Shown piece by piece: positions 11,701 through 23,950 of a DNA stretch of 64,000 nt (the stretch's first letter is position 1; each line of letters begins with the position of its first letter). Source of the DNA: Serinus canaria (lineage: Eukaryota > Chordata > Aves > Passeriformes > Fringillidae); assembly GCF_022539315.1 (NCBI RefSeq), contig NC_066321.1, positions 3,845,324-3,909,323 of the forward strand, written 5' to 3'. Below the pieces are notes generated by a model. It had not been told where the DNA came from and searched no databases. It saw only the letters and a program-made list of their open reading frames with translations. The position numbers and the translations under genes were made by a program.

Positions 11701-14700
11701 GAGCAGGCAGAAATGGGAAAAAATTGCAAAGGCAAGGTGAGATATTGGCTTTTAAACTATAGCACCAGCCAGAGAAGAGGTCTGTGCCGTGGGTGCAGAG
11801 GGTATTTCACCTTGTGCCTAAGGAATTCTAAAGTGTGAACGTGCCTTTGACAGTGTGCAGAAATGGGGTAGGGATGAGATGAACATGTAACTGTTGTGCC
11901 ACACGTCCAGCCCTAGGACAAGGCTGCGAGGTGGTGCCAGCAGCAGCTACTCCCTGGTTGGGTTTGCAGAGACAGAGCTGTAACCCAGGGGTTTGGCACT
12001 GCCGAAATCCCTGTGGCCAGCACCAGCACAAGCAGTGGAACCTGTGTAGGTGTGAAGTGGCCTCGGCAGGGTTTTCTTAAACAGATAGTTCAGGTCTGCT
12101 TCTGTGGATTCCAGTACAATTCTGATAAAACACATACACAGTCCTTTACCCATTTTCCCCCTGTTTTGATTTTTTTTCATTCCCTAGCTTGTTCACAGTA
12201 ACCCTGGGAGAGATATCTGCTCACGAGAAGCTTCCAAATAACTCCTCTATGCATACCTCATCTTTTATTTTGTACTTTTTAATGATTCCTCTTGCAAGTA
12301 GTGGATAAGTGGAAATAAAGGAGCTTTTGCCCAAAACTGTCCCACACTACTTCTTCCCAAGGATTTTGCTGACATACTCGATGTAGGAGCAGGACAGCTC
12401 TCCTTACCGCTGCACAAAGACAACTGACTGTATTGTAATATCTCTTTTCCCTTAAAACTTTCCTTCTGCCCCAGATCTCAGATTCTTTGAGCTTCTGTAC
12501 CAAAGTAGAGAGCTGGCTTTTCAGTATCTCCCATAATCTTGGCTTTTCTACATGAGACAGAAAAAAGCAGGCTGGGTACTGGGGTGGGTGTATGTAAGGG
12601 GTGGCAGAATACGGCCCAGTGTGTTCTTCCTACCAAATACACTTGACAAACTTTAATGAAAAGTCTTCTCTACTTCCTACTAACAGATGTTTCCAATTTT
12701 TTCTCTCTCAGCACTTTAAACCACCATCTTTAGTTTTCATGTCTAAGAGACATTATTATAGGATACATCATAATGATATACTGTACATTCATATACAGTA
12801 TCCCATACAATGACTAGTTGATTTATAATTCAGATCCAATAAAGGGAAAAAATTGATTTAACTGATGACTAGTGAAATACTAAATGCATTACAATGTTTG
12901 AAAAGAACATCCTTTTCTTGCAATGCGAGTGACATAATAAAATTAAATATGGATATAAGATAATGCCCATTATTATTAGGCAAGTGGAATCAAAGGGAAG
13001 AAAAGGAAGAAAAGCAATCTCTATGGATCAAGGAATGCCTAAACTTCTTCTTCAAATGTACAAAAGCATGAAGACAAATGGAAAGATTTCACAAATAAAG
13101 TAAATTCAAATAATCTTGAATTACAGTGTAAAGTTGGTTTTCCATTCACTGGTCTTTGTCCATCAGGACTTGCAGTAGTGCTGTCACATTTGGGTACCGT
13201 ATTGGGGGTAAATGTGAATTCCATGGATCATTAACCTTTGGGTTTCTAAGCTCTGGGATAAATGTTTGTTTCCCTAAACCCGTGCAGCAGCACAAAGCCA
13301 CGATTTAGCCCCACATCCAAGAAATTCATACCCTTGTCCTACATCTCACCCTTTCACCCTGCAAAGCCCCAGTCAAGGCTCATCCCCGTTTCTCAGCCCA
13401 TCCCAGAATACTCACGCAATCAACACCGAGGCGATGCAGCCACTAATTTCCATGTCTCATTCCAGAAGCTTTACGACTGCTCCCCTTTTCCCTGTGCAGC
13501 TGTGTGGGCAAGGAGCCTGGCCAGGGGTGGTGGGGAGAGCATCGGCAAGTAGGGAGCACAAAGCCAAAGTACCAGAGAGCTGCCCCAGCATTTAGAAGGG
13601 CTCCTCCACATATTGAACATTTCCAGGTCAGAAATCGAGGCCAGGCACCCCAGAAGTAGTTGGGATTTTAACTTTCTTTAAGCATCTGCTGGAAGTCAGG
13701 CACTCCAGCATTTGCACAGATCTTTGTTCTTCCAGATGGGTAAATTGCTTCTAATACAAAATAACTCCGAAAGCGGCTGTGATTGCTCATACAGACTTAG
13801 ATTGATGGTCAATTTTTTATAATCCTAGAGCAGTGGTTTCTCCCTGTAGGAATATGTGTATTTTGCTTCTGGAGAGGCAGTGGCAGGCAGTAATCGCTGC
13901 TGGAGCCAATGGAGTTTATTTTATTGAAAGAATCATGCAGTCTTTATACCCAAAATGACACCCAAGTACTGGGCACTGAGCTACACCTCATTCCACTGCT
14001 GCATCAGAAAAATTTTTTTAAAAGACTTCTGCGATTTCAGATATCTTACAGAAAAGTTATTGTATCTAAAAATCTTTCCGGGGTTTTAACCTGTACCATG
14101 GAATTCAACAAAACAGTATTAACAAACTCAGAGAAATGCACCAGCAGAATCTGGGGGTCAGCTAATTTGTGCTTAAACACCTCCATTTGCATGTGCAAAA
14201 GTGGATAATTATGCTCCTAGTTGCCCATTCATGTGTACAGATGGGTGCACCCACACATTTTTGTGGGATAATTTTTGGAAGCCTATAGAAAATATGGTCT
14301 TTATAGATTTTAATAAGGTTGGCAAAACATACTTTTTCTGCATAAAATTATGTAGTTCCCAAGTCTAAAATTACTTTGATTTAAAAATGAAAATTGGCAA
14401 GGGATTAATCCGTAATATGGTCTAATTACTTTTTTCTTAAAAATTAAATGGTCAAGATCTTAACTCAGAATAGTGGTTACTGTTCGTGAACTGAAACTAA
14501 GGAACAGAACTGAATAAAGGATTTTATTAAGTGCCTAAATATGTGTTTAGCTAATAGAATCCTCTTACCTTTGGCTGAATAACAGGTATAATAATTCTGA
14601 AAGCATACTGAATTTATGCACCTGAAGCATGAAGCCCTACTAATTATATTTTTATGAGATTGAAATGCAAACTGGCCAAAGCTTGGAAATAAAAAGTAGA

Positions 14701-14800
14701 TCTGACTTGCTGTCATTAACTTGCAAAAACACATACATTCACGAACACACACAACAAATAAAGGGAGAGAAACAGAGACAGACACAGAGGATGTCGAAAC
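8720..14800. other. Intronic DNA with no gene
   Basis: Ordinary intron sequence. The segment around 11590-11640 (TTCCATTGACTTGGGCAG, then GGGCCCTG) resembles the inner part of the palindromic amniote repeat seen at 18.2 and 55.6 kb and may be a third, more worn copy. A small imperfect hairpin (ATACTGTA/TACAGTAT) lies at 12778-12801. The rest shows nothing I can name. Confidence 0.6.
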
Positions 14801-14809
14801 CAGATCATT

Positions 14810-15700
14810 AGCACCTCTTTTGGCCCTTACCGATGGCATTGTTAGCTTTAATTCAACCTTTGCATTGTTTAAAATACCGGAAGTTTAATTTTATTTATCA
14901 AAGTGGACTCAGCTATATTCAAAGTGTGTTTGCCAGCCTGCGACACATAGGGCTTGCTGAGCACTGCTCGATAAACAGATCAGGTTTTCAGTGAGGACTG
15001 AATCTTCCCTGTCATGTTCAGCAGGAAAAAACAATATTAAAGCAAGGATACTTTTTCATGCTCTCTGCTATTTTATTATTTCTTTGTTTGCAGAGGTTAC
15101 TTCTACAAGTAAGTAAATATCCCTGCGAATTTCTCTTTGTCCTTCATCAATCAGAACCGGTCAATTATCAGACTAGTGCAACTAGATCAAAACTCCAGGC
15201 TGTGCAGTCATATTACCACTCATATTATTACTAAAAGCGCATCTATATTCCAAACTGGGATACCATAACCCCTTTGTCATTTTCCAATAAAAAAGACCAT
15301 ACCAAATAGGCAGAGCACACCGTAATTAGCAGCTGGCAGAGAAAGCTGTAAATCTGTATGAGTTCTGAACGATTTGCTTACATTGTTGCTTTGTTGACAA
15401 ATGATGCTGTACATGTTAATGTTCCTGAAATGTCCCCATTGCACCTGACGTGCCAATAAATGCCAGCCAGCTGTATGAATTATGGAAATAAGATTTTTGT
15501 TTATGAAGGTATCCCAGACATTTATTTTACTGCATGCCTCTTGACAGATTTAATGTCTGGAGTTACATTGAGAAGATATTTGCTACCTGACATAATGGAT
15601 AATGGAAACTTTAAAGGCTTTTTTTAATGATGAGACTAATATATATTTTTTTTAATTTTACCTTGTGGCTACACATTTATTCTCGATATAAAGCTTGCAT
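14810..15700. promoter_or_regulatory. Candidate conserved non-coding block
   Basis: About 0.9 kb of complex, repeat-free sequence without the A-runs common around it. It includes CCAATAAA-type and TTGACA/TGACGTG motifs near 15450 and many homeodomain-like AT cores. It lies deep in the intron, far from either exon. It reads like a distal enhancer-type conserved element, but conservation was not measured. Confidence 0.33.
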
Positions 15701-17300
15701 ATTTTAAATGAAATGATACTAAATTGTTCCTAATGTACCATGAGTTGGATGAAGCCAGTGCTGCAGCGTATGAGAAAACAGAGGAAAAGTAGCTCAGAGA
15801 GCTACTAAAACAAGAGCACTACATGCAAGTTTCCCCATTTCTCTGGGTTTATTTTATCTCCTGTGCACATCCACTAGTATATATATCATTAGTGCACAAA
15901 GGTAGCAGTTAAATCTCAGGCATTTCAAAGTATGATCAAAATCTTTTAACAGATGTATTTATAGCAGACTCCATAAAACATTCATTTAATATGCTAAGGC
16001 AAGGCACAGAGAACACAGAAAGTTGTACAGCTACTGCCTATATTTAACTATATTTAACTGGATTCAGAACCAAAAAATCTGTTCCTGAACTCTGAATATT
16101 TAAAAACAAGGTGTGTGTTCTTAAGTAAGACACACAAAAAATCCCTGTAAGTATGGGAAGCCATGAAAACTCTTATTCCAACCCTGCTTTTAGCAAGCAT
16201 CCTGATTCTAGCCAGTGAAAAAATTACCCCAGTTATCCCATCTCAGAAACAAGCTCCAATCAGACTTGTCTAGGGACAGGTTTGCAGGTTACTCTGATTT
16301 CCCCCAGAGCTGGCTCTGCTGTGGAAGGGCCCTCGAGCTCTGGGGTGAGCAGCAGGTGCTGCCTTCTGGGAATCCCAGCCCCACATTTTGCCTGCCCTGT
16401 GAGTTAGGGAACCTGATTCCTGCTCCAAAGTGGAAAAATTTCGCCTGGCAGAAAGACTCTACTACGCAAGCTCTTCAATTCTTCCTCTATTAGCACATGT
16501 TAATGTATTGTCAAGAGGAACAATAGCAACCCCACAAACTATTTATTCCATCAAGAACAATTTATTGTCTTTTGTAAGTTCGTTTCCAGCTTCTGAAGCT
16601 CAAGAGAGAAAAATCTGCTGGTTCTTTAAAACTTCAGATGTTAGGGACTATTTGTAGTCATCATATAAATGGGGGTGGTAACCAAATTAACCAAATTCAT
16701 TTTGTAACCACAAATCATTCCTATTAAAATACTCCCTTCTCACCCCACCTCAAAAGAAGAATAAGAATAATAAGAAAAAAAGGAGTCCAGATGGTTAAAA
16801 TTATTTTTAAGCAAATATTTAGTGGTTACAGTTGAATTCTTCTGGCACACATTCTCCACTACAAAAATGACACCCCACATTCACTGTGTTAACCATTTTC
16901 CAATGTGCCAGCCAAATGAATGCCTCAGAGAACACACACACACACACACGTTATGGAAGCATTATCAGAAATGCTATAGTTAAGGCTCCTTTGCAATTTG
17001 GGCAGAAAGTGAGGCTATTTTACACTGTGTGGTAGAATTTTGTCTCCAGGTATGACAGGCAACTCCTCAACAGAGAGCTGAGCCTTCTACAGAAATCCCC
17101 TTCTTGAAGCACAACTGGTTTTCAGCATATTCCCTTATTGCAAAATGTCACTGGAAATTCTGCTTGGGAAGTGGGGGGAAAAGGCTTGCAACTCTACATT
17201 CACAGCAACTGCCATCTCCATATTTTGAACAGTTTAGGAATGTTTCACTGAAAGACAAAAAAAAAAAGCGCCTTCTTTTATTTGCCATACCCTAATTTTA
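15700..17300. other. Intronic DNA with no gene
   Basis: AT-rich intron with a 10-nt direct duplication (TATATTTAAC twice, 16039-16058) and a (CA)n microsatellite at 16932-16949. I recognise no retroelement. Confidence 0.65.
16932..16949. repeat. (CA)n microsatellite
   Basis: Nine AC dinucleotides in a row. It is short and of the kind often polymorphic. Confidence 0.9.
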
Positions 17301-17419
17301 GTCAGTGTAAGAAGCAGCCCAAGGAACTCCCTTTGTTGCTGTGACAGTTGCTTTAATTCCCCCGTGTTTTTCCTCGGGCTCCTTCACACACTGACCCACA
17401 CTACTTGGAGAACACCGAG

Positions 17420-17720
17420 GGTGTATCCCTGCCTTTCCAAGAGATTTAACAGCCACCACCTCTGCACACAGGCCCCTCTGCACTCCCAGTTCACAGCCCA
17501 GAGCAGACTGGTGGGAGGCTGATGGGTGGGAGCAGCAGCACTGGCACCGGCGCGGCGCTGGCTGCGGTGATGGACGGCCGGGGAAGGTGTCCCCCCGTGC
17601 AGCTCCTGCAAACTGGTTGCTCCAGTCTGGCGTCCCAGGAGGCTTGCCAGATGGAGGAACCTTCTCCGCAGCAGAACTGCAAGCTGTGCTTCTCGGGAAA
17701 CTCGAGGCTGTAACCCTTTC
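17420..17720. other. GC- and CpG-rich islet in AT-rich intron
   Basis: Eight CpG dinucleotides fall within 50 nt (17548-17597), against a strongly CpG-depleted background. Overlapping open frames of up to about 145 codons on the minus strand arise from the high GC content and match no family I know. It could be a small CpG islet, an alternative promoter or a GC-rich old insertion. Confidence 0.4.
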
Positions 17721-18240
17721 CCTCTTCCTCCACATACCCTGTTGCTTCCAGATTTCCTTCGATGCCTACACATAAACAACCGAGACGAAATCTTCATTTC
17801 TCAGAGACACAAACTTAACTCGTTTCTAATCCTTTTTCCAGCAAATTAACCCCAGATAACTTAACGCTGTATATATAGCTTTGGGAATAGAAGCTAATTC
17901 ATTCTAGGTCAGAGCTAAAACTGTGCATGTGATCCCCATGAAATGGATGAGTGTATTGTGGATGCTCACATATTTTTAAGCAGAAGAGAAGCTTGTTGTG
18001 GAGTTGCAGTGCTTGGATATCATATTAGCATGGGCTGACTAAGGAGTTGTTTCGGGCAAAAATTAAGGTTGGTTATTTAGTGATCTTCACATTTAGTTAA
18101 TGAGAGCCTGCCAGTAAAAACTCTGATGAAAGCAGCAACATAATGTTAACAAAGGTTTATTTTGGCAGAGGTTAAGGTCTGAATTTTTTCTTTTTTTTAA
18201 AGAAAAGAAATACACCTCTCTGTCTCTGTGCACATGCACA

Positions 18241-18315
18241 CCTGTTTTACATTGGTGTAACTCCTCTGATCTCAGTGTTTTACATCAGGATACTGAAAGG
18301 TAAATCTGACCCATA
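18241..18315. repeat. Worn palindromic amniote repeat (MITE-like), copy 1
   Basis: The run TTTTACATTGGTGTAACTCC, followed by a TCTGATCTCAGTG core and ending in TCTGACCCA, has the wording of an old palindromic interspersed repeat common in reptile and bird genomes (TTACACTGGTGTAA ... AATCTGGCCC). The family name is not certain to me. A 26-nt T run follows at 18344. Confidence 0.5.
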
Positions 18316-18343
18316 CCATAAAGCACCAAAGGGCTAGCTCTCA

Positions 18344-18369
<26 letters not shown>
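18344..18369. repeat. Poly(T) tract, 26 nt
   Basis: An uninterrupted T run, the longest homopolymer I noticed in the window. On the minus (transcribed) strand it is poly(A). Confidence 0.95.
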
Positions 18370-18374
<5 letters not shown>

Positions 18375-19482
18375 AGCCTATATTTTGCTCAGTGGAAGAT
18401 TAAAACTAATGTATAGCAGAAGAGAAATGCAAGGAATCTCAGGGTACCTCCTCTGAGTACCTGCACAGTGGGGTAGTGCAGGAACTCAGGCTCCACTACC
18501 CATTTTCTCTTTCACGTGCATGGAATTCATTGAAAGTAGTGGGAAGGAAATTACAGCAGTCTCACAGGTCTCTAACAAGAGATCACTGTGTGGAAAAATG
18601 TGACTTGTCAAGAGCTACTTTCTTTGTATTGATTCATCAGAAAAATATACCATAAAGAATAGCTGAAACCTAAAAGCTTTGCATTCCTTTTCCACTACTA
18701 AATCAAACCAGATATTGGTAAAAGGTGCAATTTCACTGCAGAAATACCAAAAGGTGATAATATTCCTATTGACTGAGGCCAGTGGATGGCATAAAACATA
18801 TACTCCTTTTCCAGTACCTTATCCCATGATTATTTGTATTTTCTCCCTGCAGTTCACTGTTTAAGCAGTCTGTTTACAACCAAGAAAATAAACACAAAAA
18901 TATCAAATAAACAAAGGGAAGGGATCTAATTAAAGGCTAAATTTACTTACTTTGGGGGAGTAATTACTCTCAAACACTCCTGCTCTTTCATCATATAGGT
19001 AAAAGCTCACTCCCAAGGAGGAATATCTCAACCAAGCATAGAGAATTTATATTTGTGAAGGAATAAAACAAAATTCTTCAAAGTTTCACATGTGTTCCTG
19101 CAGAAAAGAGGAGCAGAGCATGCTGCTATCAAACACCCCCTGAAATGGCAATGGGGAGTAGAAGAAGTGGCCACCAAGGCCAGGCTTCTGTCGAGTTGTA
19201 CTTTCTGCTGGAAGAGCCAACCCCAGGAAGGTTCCTCTGTGCAAGGAGGGTTCGTAGGGCACGGCTCTGCCAGGGACTGGTTGTACAGAACATTACCTGT
19301 CTCTGTCCCTGTTACTTATGCTTTGTGCTGAGGAGTGGCACGTTGATTAATTACCACTCTAAAGTGCTTATAAAGCATCAGTCCAGGGCAGGTTTACTAG
19401 GCTGGGGCCTCCTGTGATTTATTGGCTAAAGGAGAAAAGCAAAGGCCATTTGTGAGGGAGCATTTTCTGCTGGATGGAGGAC

Positions 19483-19499
19483 AAAAAAAAAAAAAAAAA
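19483..19499. repeat. Poly(A) tract, 17 nt
   Basis: An uninterrupted A run with no recognisable retroelement body in front of it. Confidence 0.95.
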
Positions 19500-20746
19500 G
19501 TGATTTAAATTACTCATCTTCTGCTCCCCCCAAATTAAAGTGTCTGACACTGCAAAGCAAAGTCAAAGGCTTTCTTCCTCTGAAATTCATGCAAAAAGAT
19601 AAACAGCAACAGAGTTTTATTCCATTTCTCTTTAAAGCACACCCTGCAAATGGTTAGAAAAGGAACAGCCCAAATCCACTGGCAAGAAAGGTCTGAAATG
19701 TTTTCTTTTGCTGATATATGAAGCTGATCAGAGAACTTAAAAATAATTAGAGCAGAAATTCTCCAATACTTTTTGCCTTTTCAAGACTGTTGTTGGAAAG
19801 GAGGAGGAGAAAGCAAAGGGCAGGCACAGCCACACACACGAGGCATATCCACAGGAAGGATTCATTTGGTTCTGGTTTGTTTCTGCTGCTACTTGGCTTT
19901 TTTTTGGTTTTTTTTTTTTTTCCACCAGCAGTAAACTGGCACTTTGGGTTTACTCTGCTTCACTTACTAAAGCCTTTTAATAGTATATAGTGCAGGAATG
20001 CGAGAGAAAAAGATTCCCATATGACAGAGACACTTTGATACTGTTACTTCAACCAAAACTTTGAAATACAGTAGCTGGTTTTGTGTGCTGCATATGACAA
20101 TTTTTCCCCGAGTCTTAAAAACTTTGATTTACTTAACTGCTGTTGCTGATGTGACTCACAGAAAAGAAAGAATGAAAAGATTCAGACAGAGGAATGGCTC
20201 ATGTGTTAGTCTATTTGATGGCACAGGATTATACAGGAAAATAATTAGTGCAGTCTGTAAAAAAGAGTATACAAAAAATATTGTTAGCAAAGGAAAAAAG
20301 CAGATAATGTCAAATACTTTCAATAATTTTATTGCTGTTTCAATACAGCACTATGTAGATTTTCTATTACAATTTATTTCTGTAGTTACACTAAGCAGGG
20401 GAGTAAACACACAACCTACATCTCAGCATAGTTTTAAAGTGTGAGGGAACCAAAGATACACTTGAACATTGCAAGTGGGGTTGTTAATTCTATTAGAAGA
20501 AATTAAGATTTCTCCTGGAGAGCAAAAAGGGGATTTGGGGATCCCCACCCCACTTCACCACTGGCAGTCTGTGCAATCCCAACTGCTCCTTGTAATCACC
20601 TCCAAAGCAGACTGCAGGGAGCTCTGGAAGCAGCCTTCTGGAGGAGGGCACCAAACAGGTGGGATCCAAATTCCCTGCCTGCCCTAGACATGACCACCTG
20701 CAGCCACCATGCACCCAAAATTTAAAGGGGAATACCAGAGAAGCAT

Positions 20747-20890
20747 GATCCCAGAACAGGATGGGTTTGAAGGGACCTTAAAAATCATCTTGTTCCAAAC
20801 CCCTGCCACAGGCAGGGACAGCTTCCACCAGACCAGGTTGCTCCAAGGTGGGTTTGAACAATTTCAAGGATGGGCTTTCAAGGTCTAACA
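20747..20890 (-). mobile_element. CR1 LINE 3' end, 5'-truncated
   Basis: On the plus strand this reads as the reverse complement of an avian CR1 tail: GGGTTTGAAGGGACCTTAAA, a TTGTTCCAAACCCCTGCCAC stretch, GGCAGGGACAGCTTCCACCA, then a GACCAGGTTGCTCCA-like stretch. The element therefore lies on the minus strand, with its 3' end at about 20747. Similarity fades after about 20890. It is an old, non-autonomous fragment with no coding content. Confidence 0.88.
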
Positions 20891-21252
20891 TGTGCACTGA
20901 GAGGCAGTGATGCCACAAAGCTGAAGGAGGGGAGCATTTCCTCCAGAACCTGCTGAGATGCCTTGTCCTTTGCTGGCTTGCTCTGCTCAGGGAAAAGGAA
21001 TTGCCTCTTACACCTCTCTGTGGCACAGTTTACCTATATGTAAAATGAAGACAGCGCTTGCCCTCGAGGGGTGTAGAGAAGCTTAATTAAGCAGGAGATT
21101 CTTAGCCTTAATCAGACTTCTCTCGCTTGCTAAGTACAGGGGAAATCCTTCCGTTCAGGAACAAACTTGACACCATGACAAATGAATCAGCTTCCTTACC
21201 ATTTTGCCTTTGGGAATTATTTTCCTTGGGAACAGATATTTATGAAGCTGTT

Positions 21253-21306
21253 AAAAAAAAAATAAAAAAAATACCCAAAGCAAACAAACAAACAAAAAAA
21301 CCAAAC
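21253..21306. repeat. A-rich / (CAAA)n low-complexity tract
   Basis: A-runs broken by T and C, then AAACAAACAAAC repeats. It is simple sequence. Confidence 0.85.
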
Positions 21307-22189
21307 TGAATCTCCACATTTCTATCATCGCTGACATTTTTCCTTCATATTAAATGTTTCCTGCAATTTTATTTTATTGGGGATCCTGCCTCTGGGAATT
21401 AGGTAAGGACATGCATGACAGAAGATGTGATAGGTGTGTGAGGTGTTTGTGGGGGAATCCTTCCCATCCCATCCCTCAATCCCAACCCTTTCCCTCTATG
21501 GATATGATGATTTAGGAGAGGGGGGACCCCATCACCATCACTACCAGTTGAGTTGTCTACCACAAAGAGTTAAGAATTGTTCCTGCCAGATGCTGGGAAG
21601 CTGTGGTGACACCCAGAGCCTTCTGTGAAAGGACTTTAACACAGTTTGAGAAGCTCAGGAGCATTAAGGTGGCATCCAAACCACAGAGGATCACATCTGT
21701 TTTAAAGCCAGTGGGTTATTTCTACATAGAGATTCCAAAGACAGGCAAGAGCATTTCAAAAAAGTCAAGTCTCAGTGATTTCACTGAAATATTATCTATT
21801 TGTGGCATAAATAGATGCAGGGCCAAATAATTCTGAAGTATCTAAATTCCACCTTCCCTCTCCCACTCACAGAATCTGCTTTAAAGCAAAAATATCAAAT
21901 TAATATGAGAATGATAGTTCTCACGGTATCCCCTGCCAGCCTAAGAAGGTACAGAGAATATCCTGAGAAACTCTGTTCTTAGGAAATATCAAGTCCAATT
22001 TTGAAAGCTATTAAGGGTTCACAAAATTAAGAGAAATATCTAAAGTTTTGGTATCTGACTAGAATAAAATCTGAACCCTGGCCCTCTGACAGTAAATCAA
22101 CAGCGTGCATGTGAAATATGTTTTTTCCCTTGTAAGCAAAGCACACCAGCAGACCTGGCAGAGGCAGAAGAGGTTTCAAATATAGCACA

Positions 22190-22480
22190 CTCCTTTTTAC
22201 CAGTGGGTACTCTTGGACCCAGCTCCTCCTGCTCTGTGCCCGCCTGCTGGGAGGAGATCTGAGGCCGGGGCTTGACGCGAGATGAATCCGGGCCAAGTTT
22301 ATTCATTTCCCAAATCGTGATCTCGGCGATGCCCTCCCATTCCCATTCCTCCTGTCACACCATTCCTCTGGAGTTTTGGCTCTTCCCCAGCCCCACCTCC
22401 CCCACCTCTCCTGGGACACTCCCAGACACGAGTCCTGGCTCCGTGGTGGCTTCCCCAAGGAGACCTGGCTGACAGGACTG
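22190..22480. other. GC-rich, CpG-containing segment
   Basis: Composition shifts sharply from the flanks, with clustered CpGs around 22240-22335 (for example GACGCGAG and GATCTCGGCGATG). Long open frames on both strands (22303-22677 minus, 22376-22879 plus) are a by-product of low stop density and show no domain. A decayed GC-rich mobile element or a regulatory islet are both possible. Confidence 0.35.
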
Positions 22481-23535
22481 AAATACAAGCTCAGCAGAGG
22501 AATGTCCCCACTGTTTGACTCTCCAGAAGCAGCAGAGCTGGGATTATTTACAAAATCTCTTGGGTACTCCTGTGCCCTGCTCAGCTCCTCTTCCTCCCTG
22601 CCTCCCAACAAGGCAGCACCTTCCTGCTTTCTCCCAGAAATGGTTTTCCTACACCTACTAATGGAAAGTCTCTCCACACAGACTCTTTCCAGCTCCAGCC
22701 CATATTATTTTCTGCCTGTGCTCCTCCACCACTGCGTTATCCTCCCCAGTTCCCACGTAGGGTCTATTTATTCCTCAGGGATGAGATGGTTAAGGAGGAG
22801 ACAATTCCATCAAACAGTCTCGGGCAGTTTGGGTGGTTTCAGCACAGAAATGGACAAGCTGGTGCCCAATGACTCTTAAAAAAGCCCTTGCCCAGCCCGA
22901 CCCACTCATTCTGAGCTGTGCATCACTGTCCCCTGGATTGCACCTACATGAGCCAGGAACTGGGTCACTGAACCAATCTGGGTTTAAAATATCCCAGATA
23001 TTCTTTAATGAAGTGTCAACAACTATTCTCAGGCTGAAGAGTGACCGGAACACATCCTAATAATCTTGCTTACATATGCAAAAAGTATGGCCCAATCTCA
23101 AATGTATTTATAATATAAAATGGAGTTCAACATCTGACCCGAATGTATCCCACTCTGTCAGAAAGACAAAGGAAATAAAAATGTGTTGCTGTAATTTCCT
23201 TGACAGCAAAAAAAAAAAAACCAAAACAAACAAGAAACCTCACACATATATGTCTAGGCCAATACATATGATAATGTGAGACAATGAGTTAGATTTTTCA
23301 TGGCCATGTTGAAACTCACACTGTTAGTTCTAAAACTGCATCTAACAAATGCAATTCTTTTCCTTAATACGAAAAATCTAAATACCTAAATACACTCTTA
23401 AAGCCTCCTTGATTAAAACTTTTACTGAGTTTTTATAGACTTTGGAAGGGGAAGATTTTATAGCCAGGGCTTTGAATGCTCGTAGGAAAAATAACATAAT
23501 GATGATTATTATTGGTTTCTGTTGTTGTTGGTAGT

Positions 23536-23575
23536 TTATTATTATTACTATTATTATTATTATTATTATTATTAT
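23536..23575. repeat. (TTA)n microsatellite
   Basis: Thirteen TTA/CTA units with one substitution, flanked by (GTT)n at 23521-23530 and a second short TTA run at 23603-23613. It is likely length-variable. Confidence 0.92.
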
Positions 23576-23919
23576 ACTTTTGGTGGTGGTATCACCATCT
23601 GGATTATTATTATAACCACAGGAGTGACAAGATGCCCTCATCAGATCCATTCTCCATTGTGTCAGGCATTATAAAAGCACATTGTGAGAGTGAAGAAAAA
23701 GTTTGTGATCGAAGCAGTTAATGCAGACAAAAGGTGCAGCGAGAAACAGAGGCACAAAGGGAAGAGCTGACACCAGAGCCCACAAAGAGACAACATTAAG
23801 TCTCCAATATCCAGAGTTAGTGACTATTTAAACACAGATTTTTTTGTCTAAACAAATATGCATCTGTTAATGCATGTCACATTATGTATTTGAAGAAAGT
23901 AAAGTAAGATTAACAGAGG

Positions 23920-23950
23920 AAAAAAGGGGAAAAAAAGGGAAAAAAAAGGG
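23920..23950. repeat. Short A/G minisatellite, unit about 10 nt
   Basis: Three tandem units, A6G4, A7G3 and A8G3, form a pure purine strand. Confidence 0.85.

Noticed and set aside
12778..12801. ATACTGTA/TACAGTAT hairpin
   Set aside because: An 8-bp AT-rich palindrome is expected by chance several times in a window of this size.
17298..17797. Overlapping minus-strand open frames of 137-145 codons
   Set aside because: These are explained by the local GC/CpG-rich composition. Their translations are low-complexity and mutually overlapping in different frames.
22376..22879. Longest open frame in the window (167 codons, plus strand)
   Set aside because: It begins at a non-ATG codon and overlaps a 124-codon open frame on the other strand. 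It is rich in Ser/Pro/Leu as expected from GC-rich non-coding DNA, and shows no domain or splice context.
23735..23800. Possible reversed MIR (AAACAGAGGCACAAAGGG)
   Set aside because: Only one short block resembles MIR. The remaining core and tail could not be followed.
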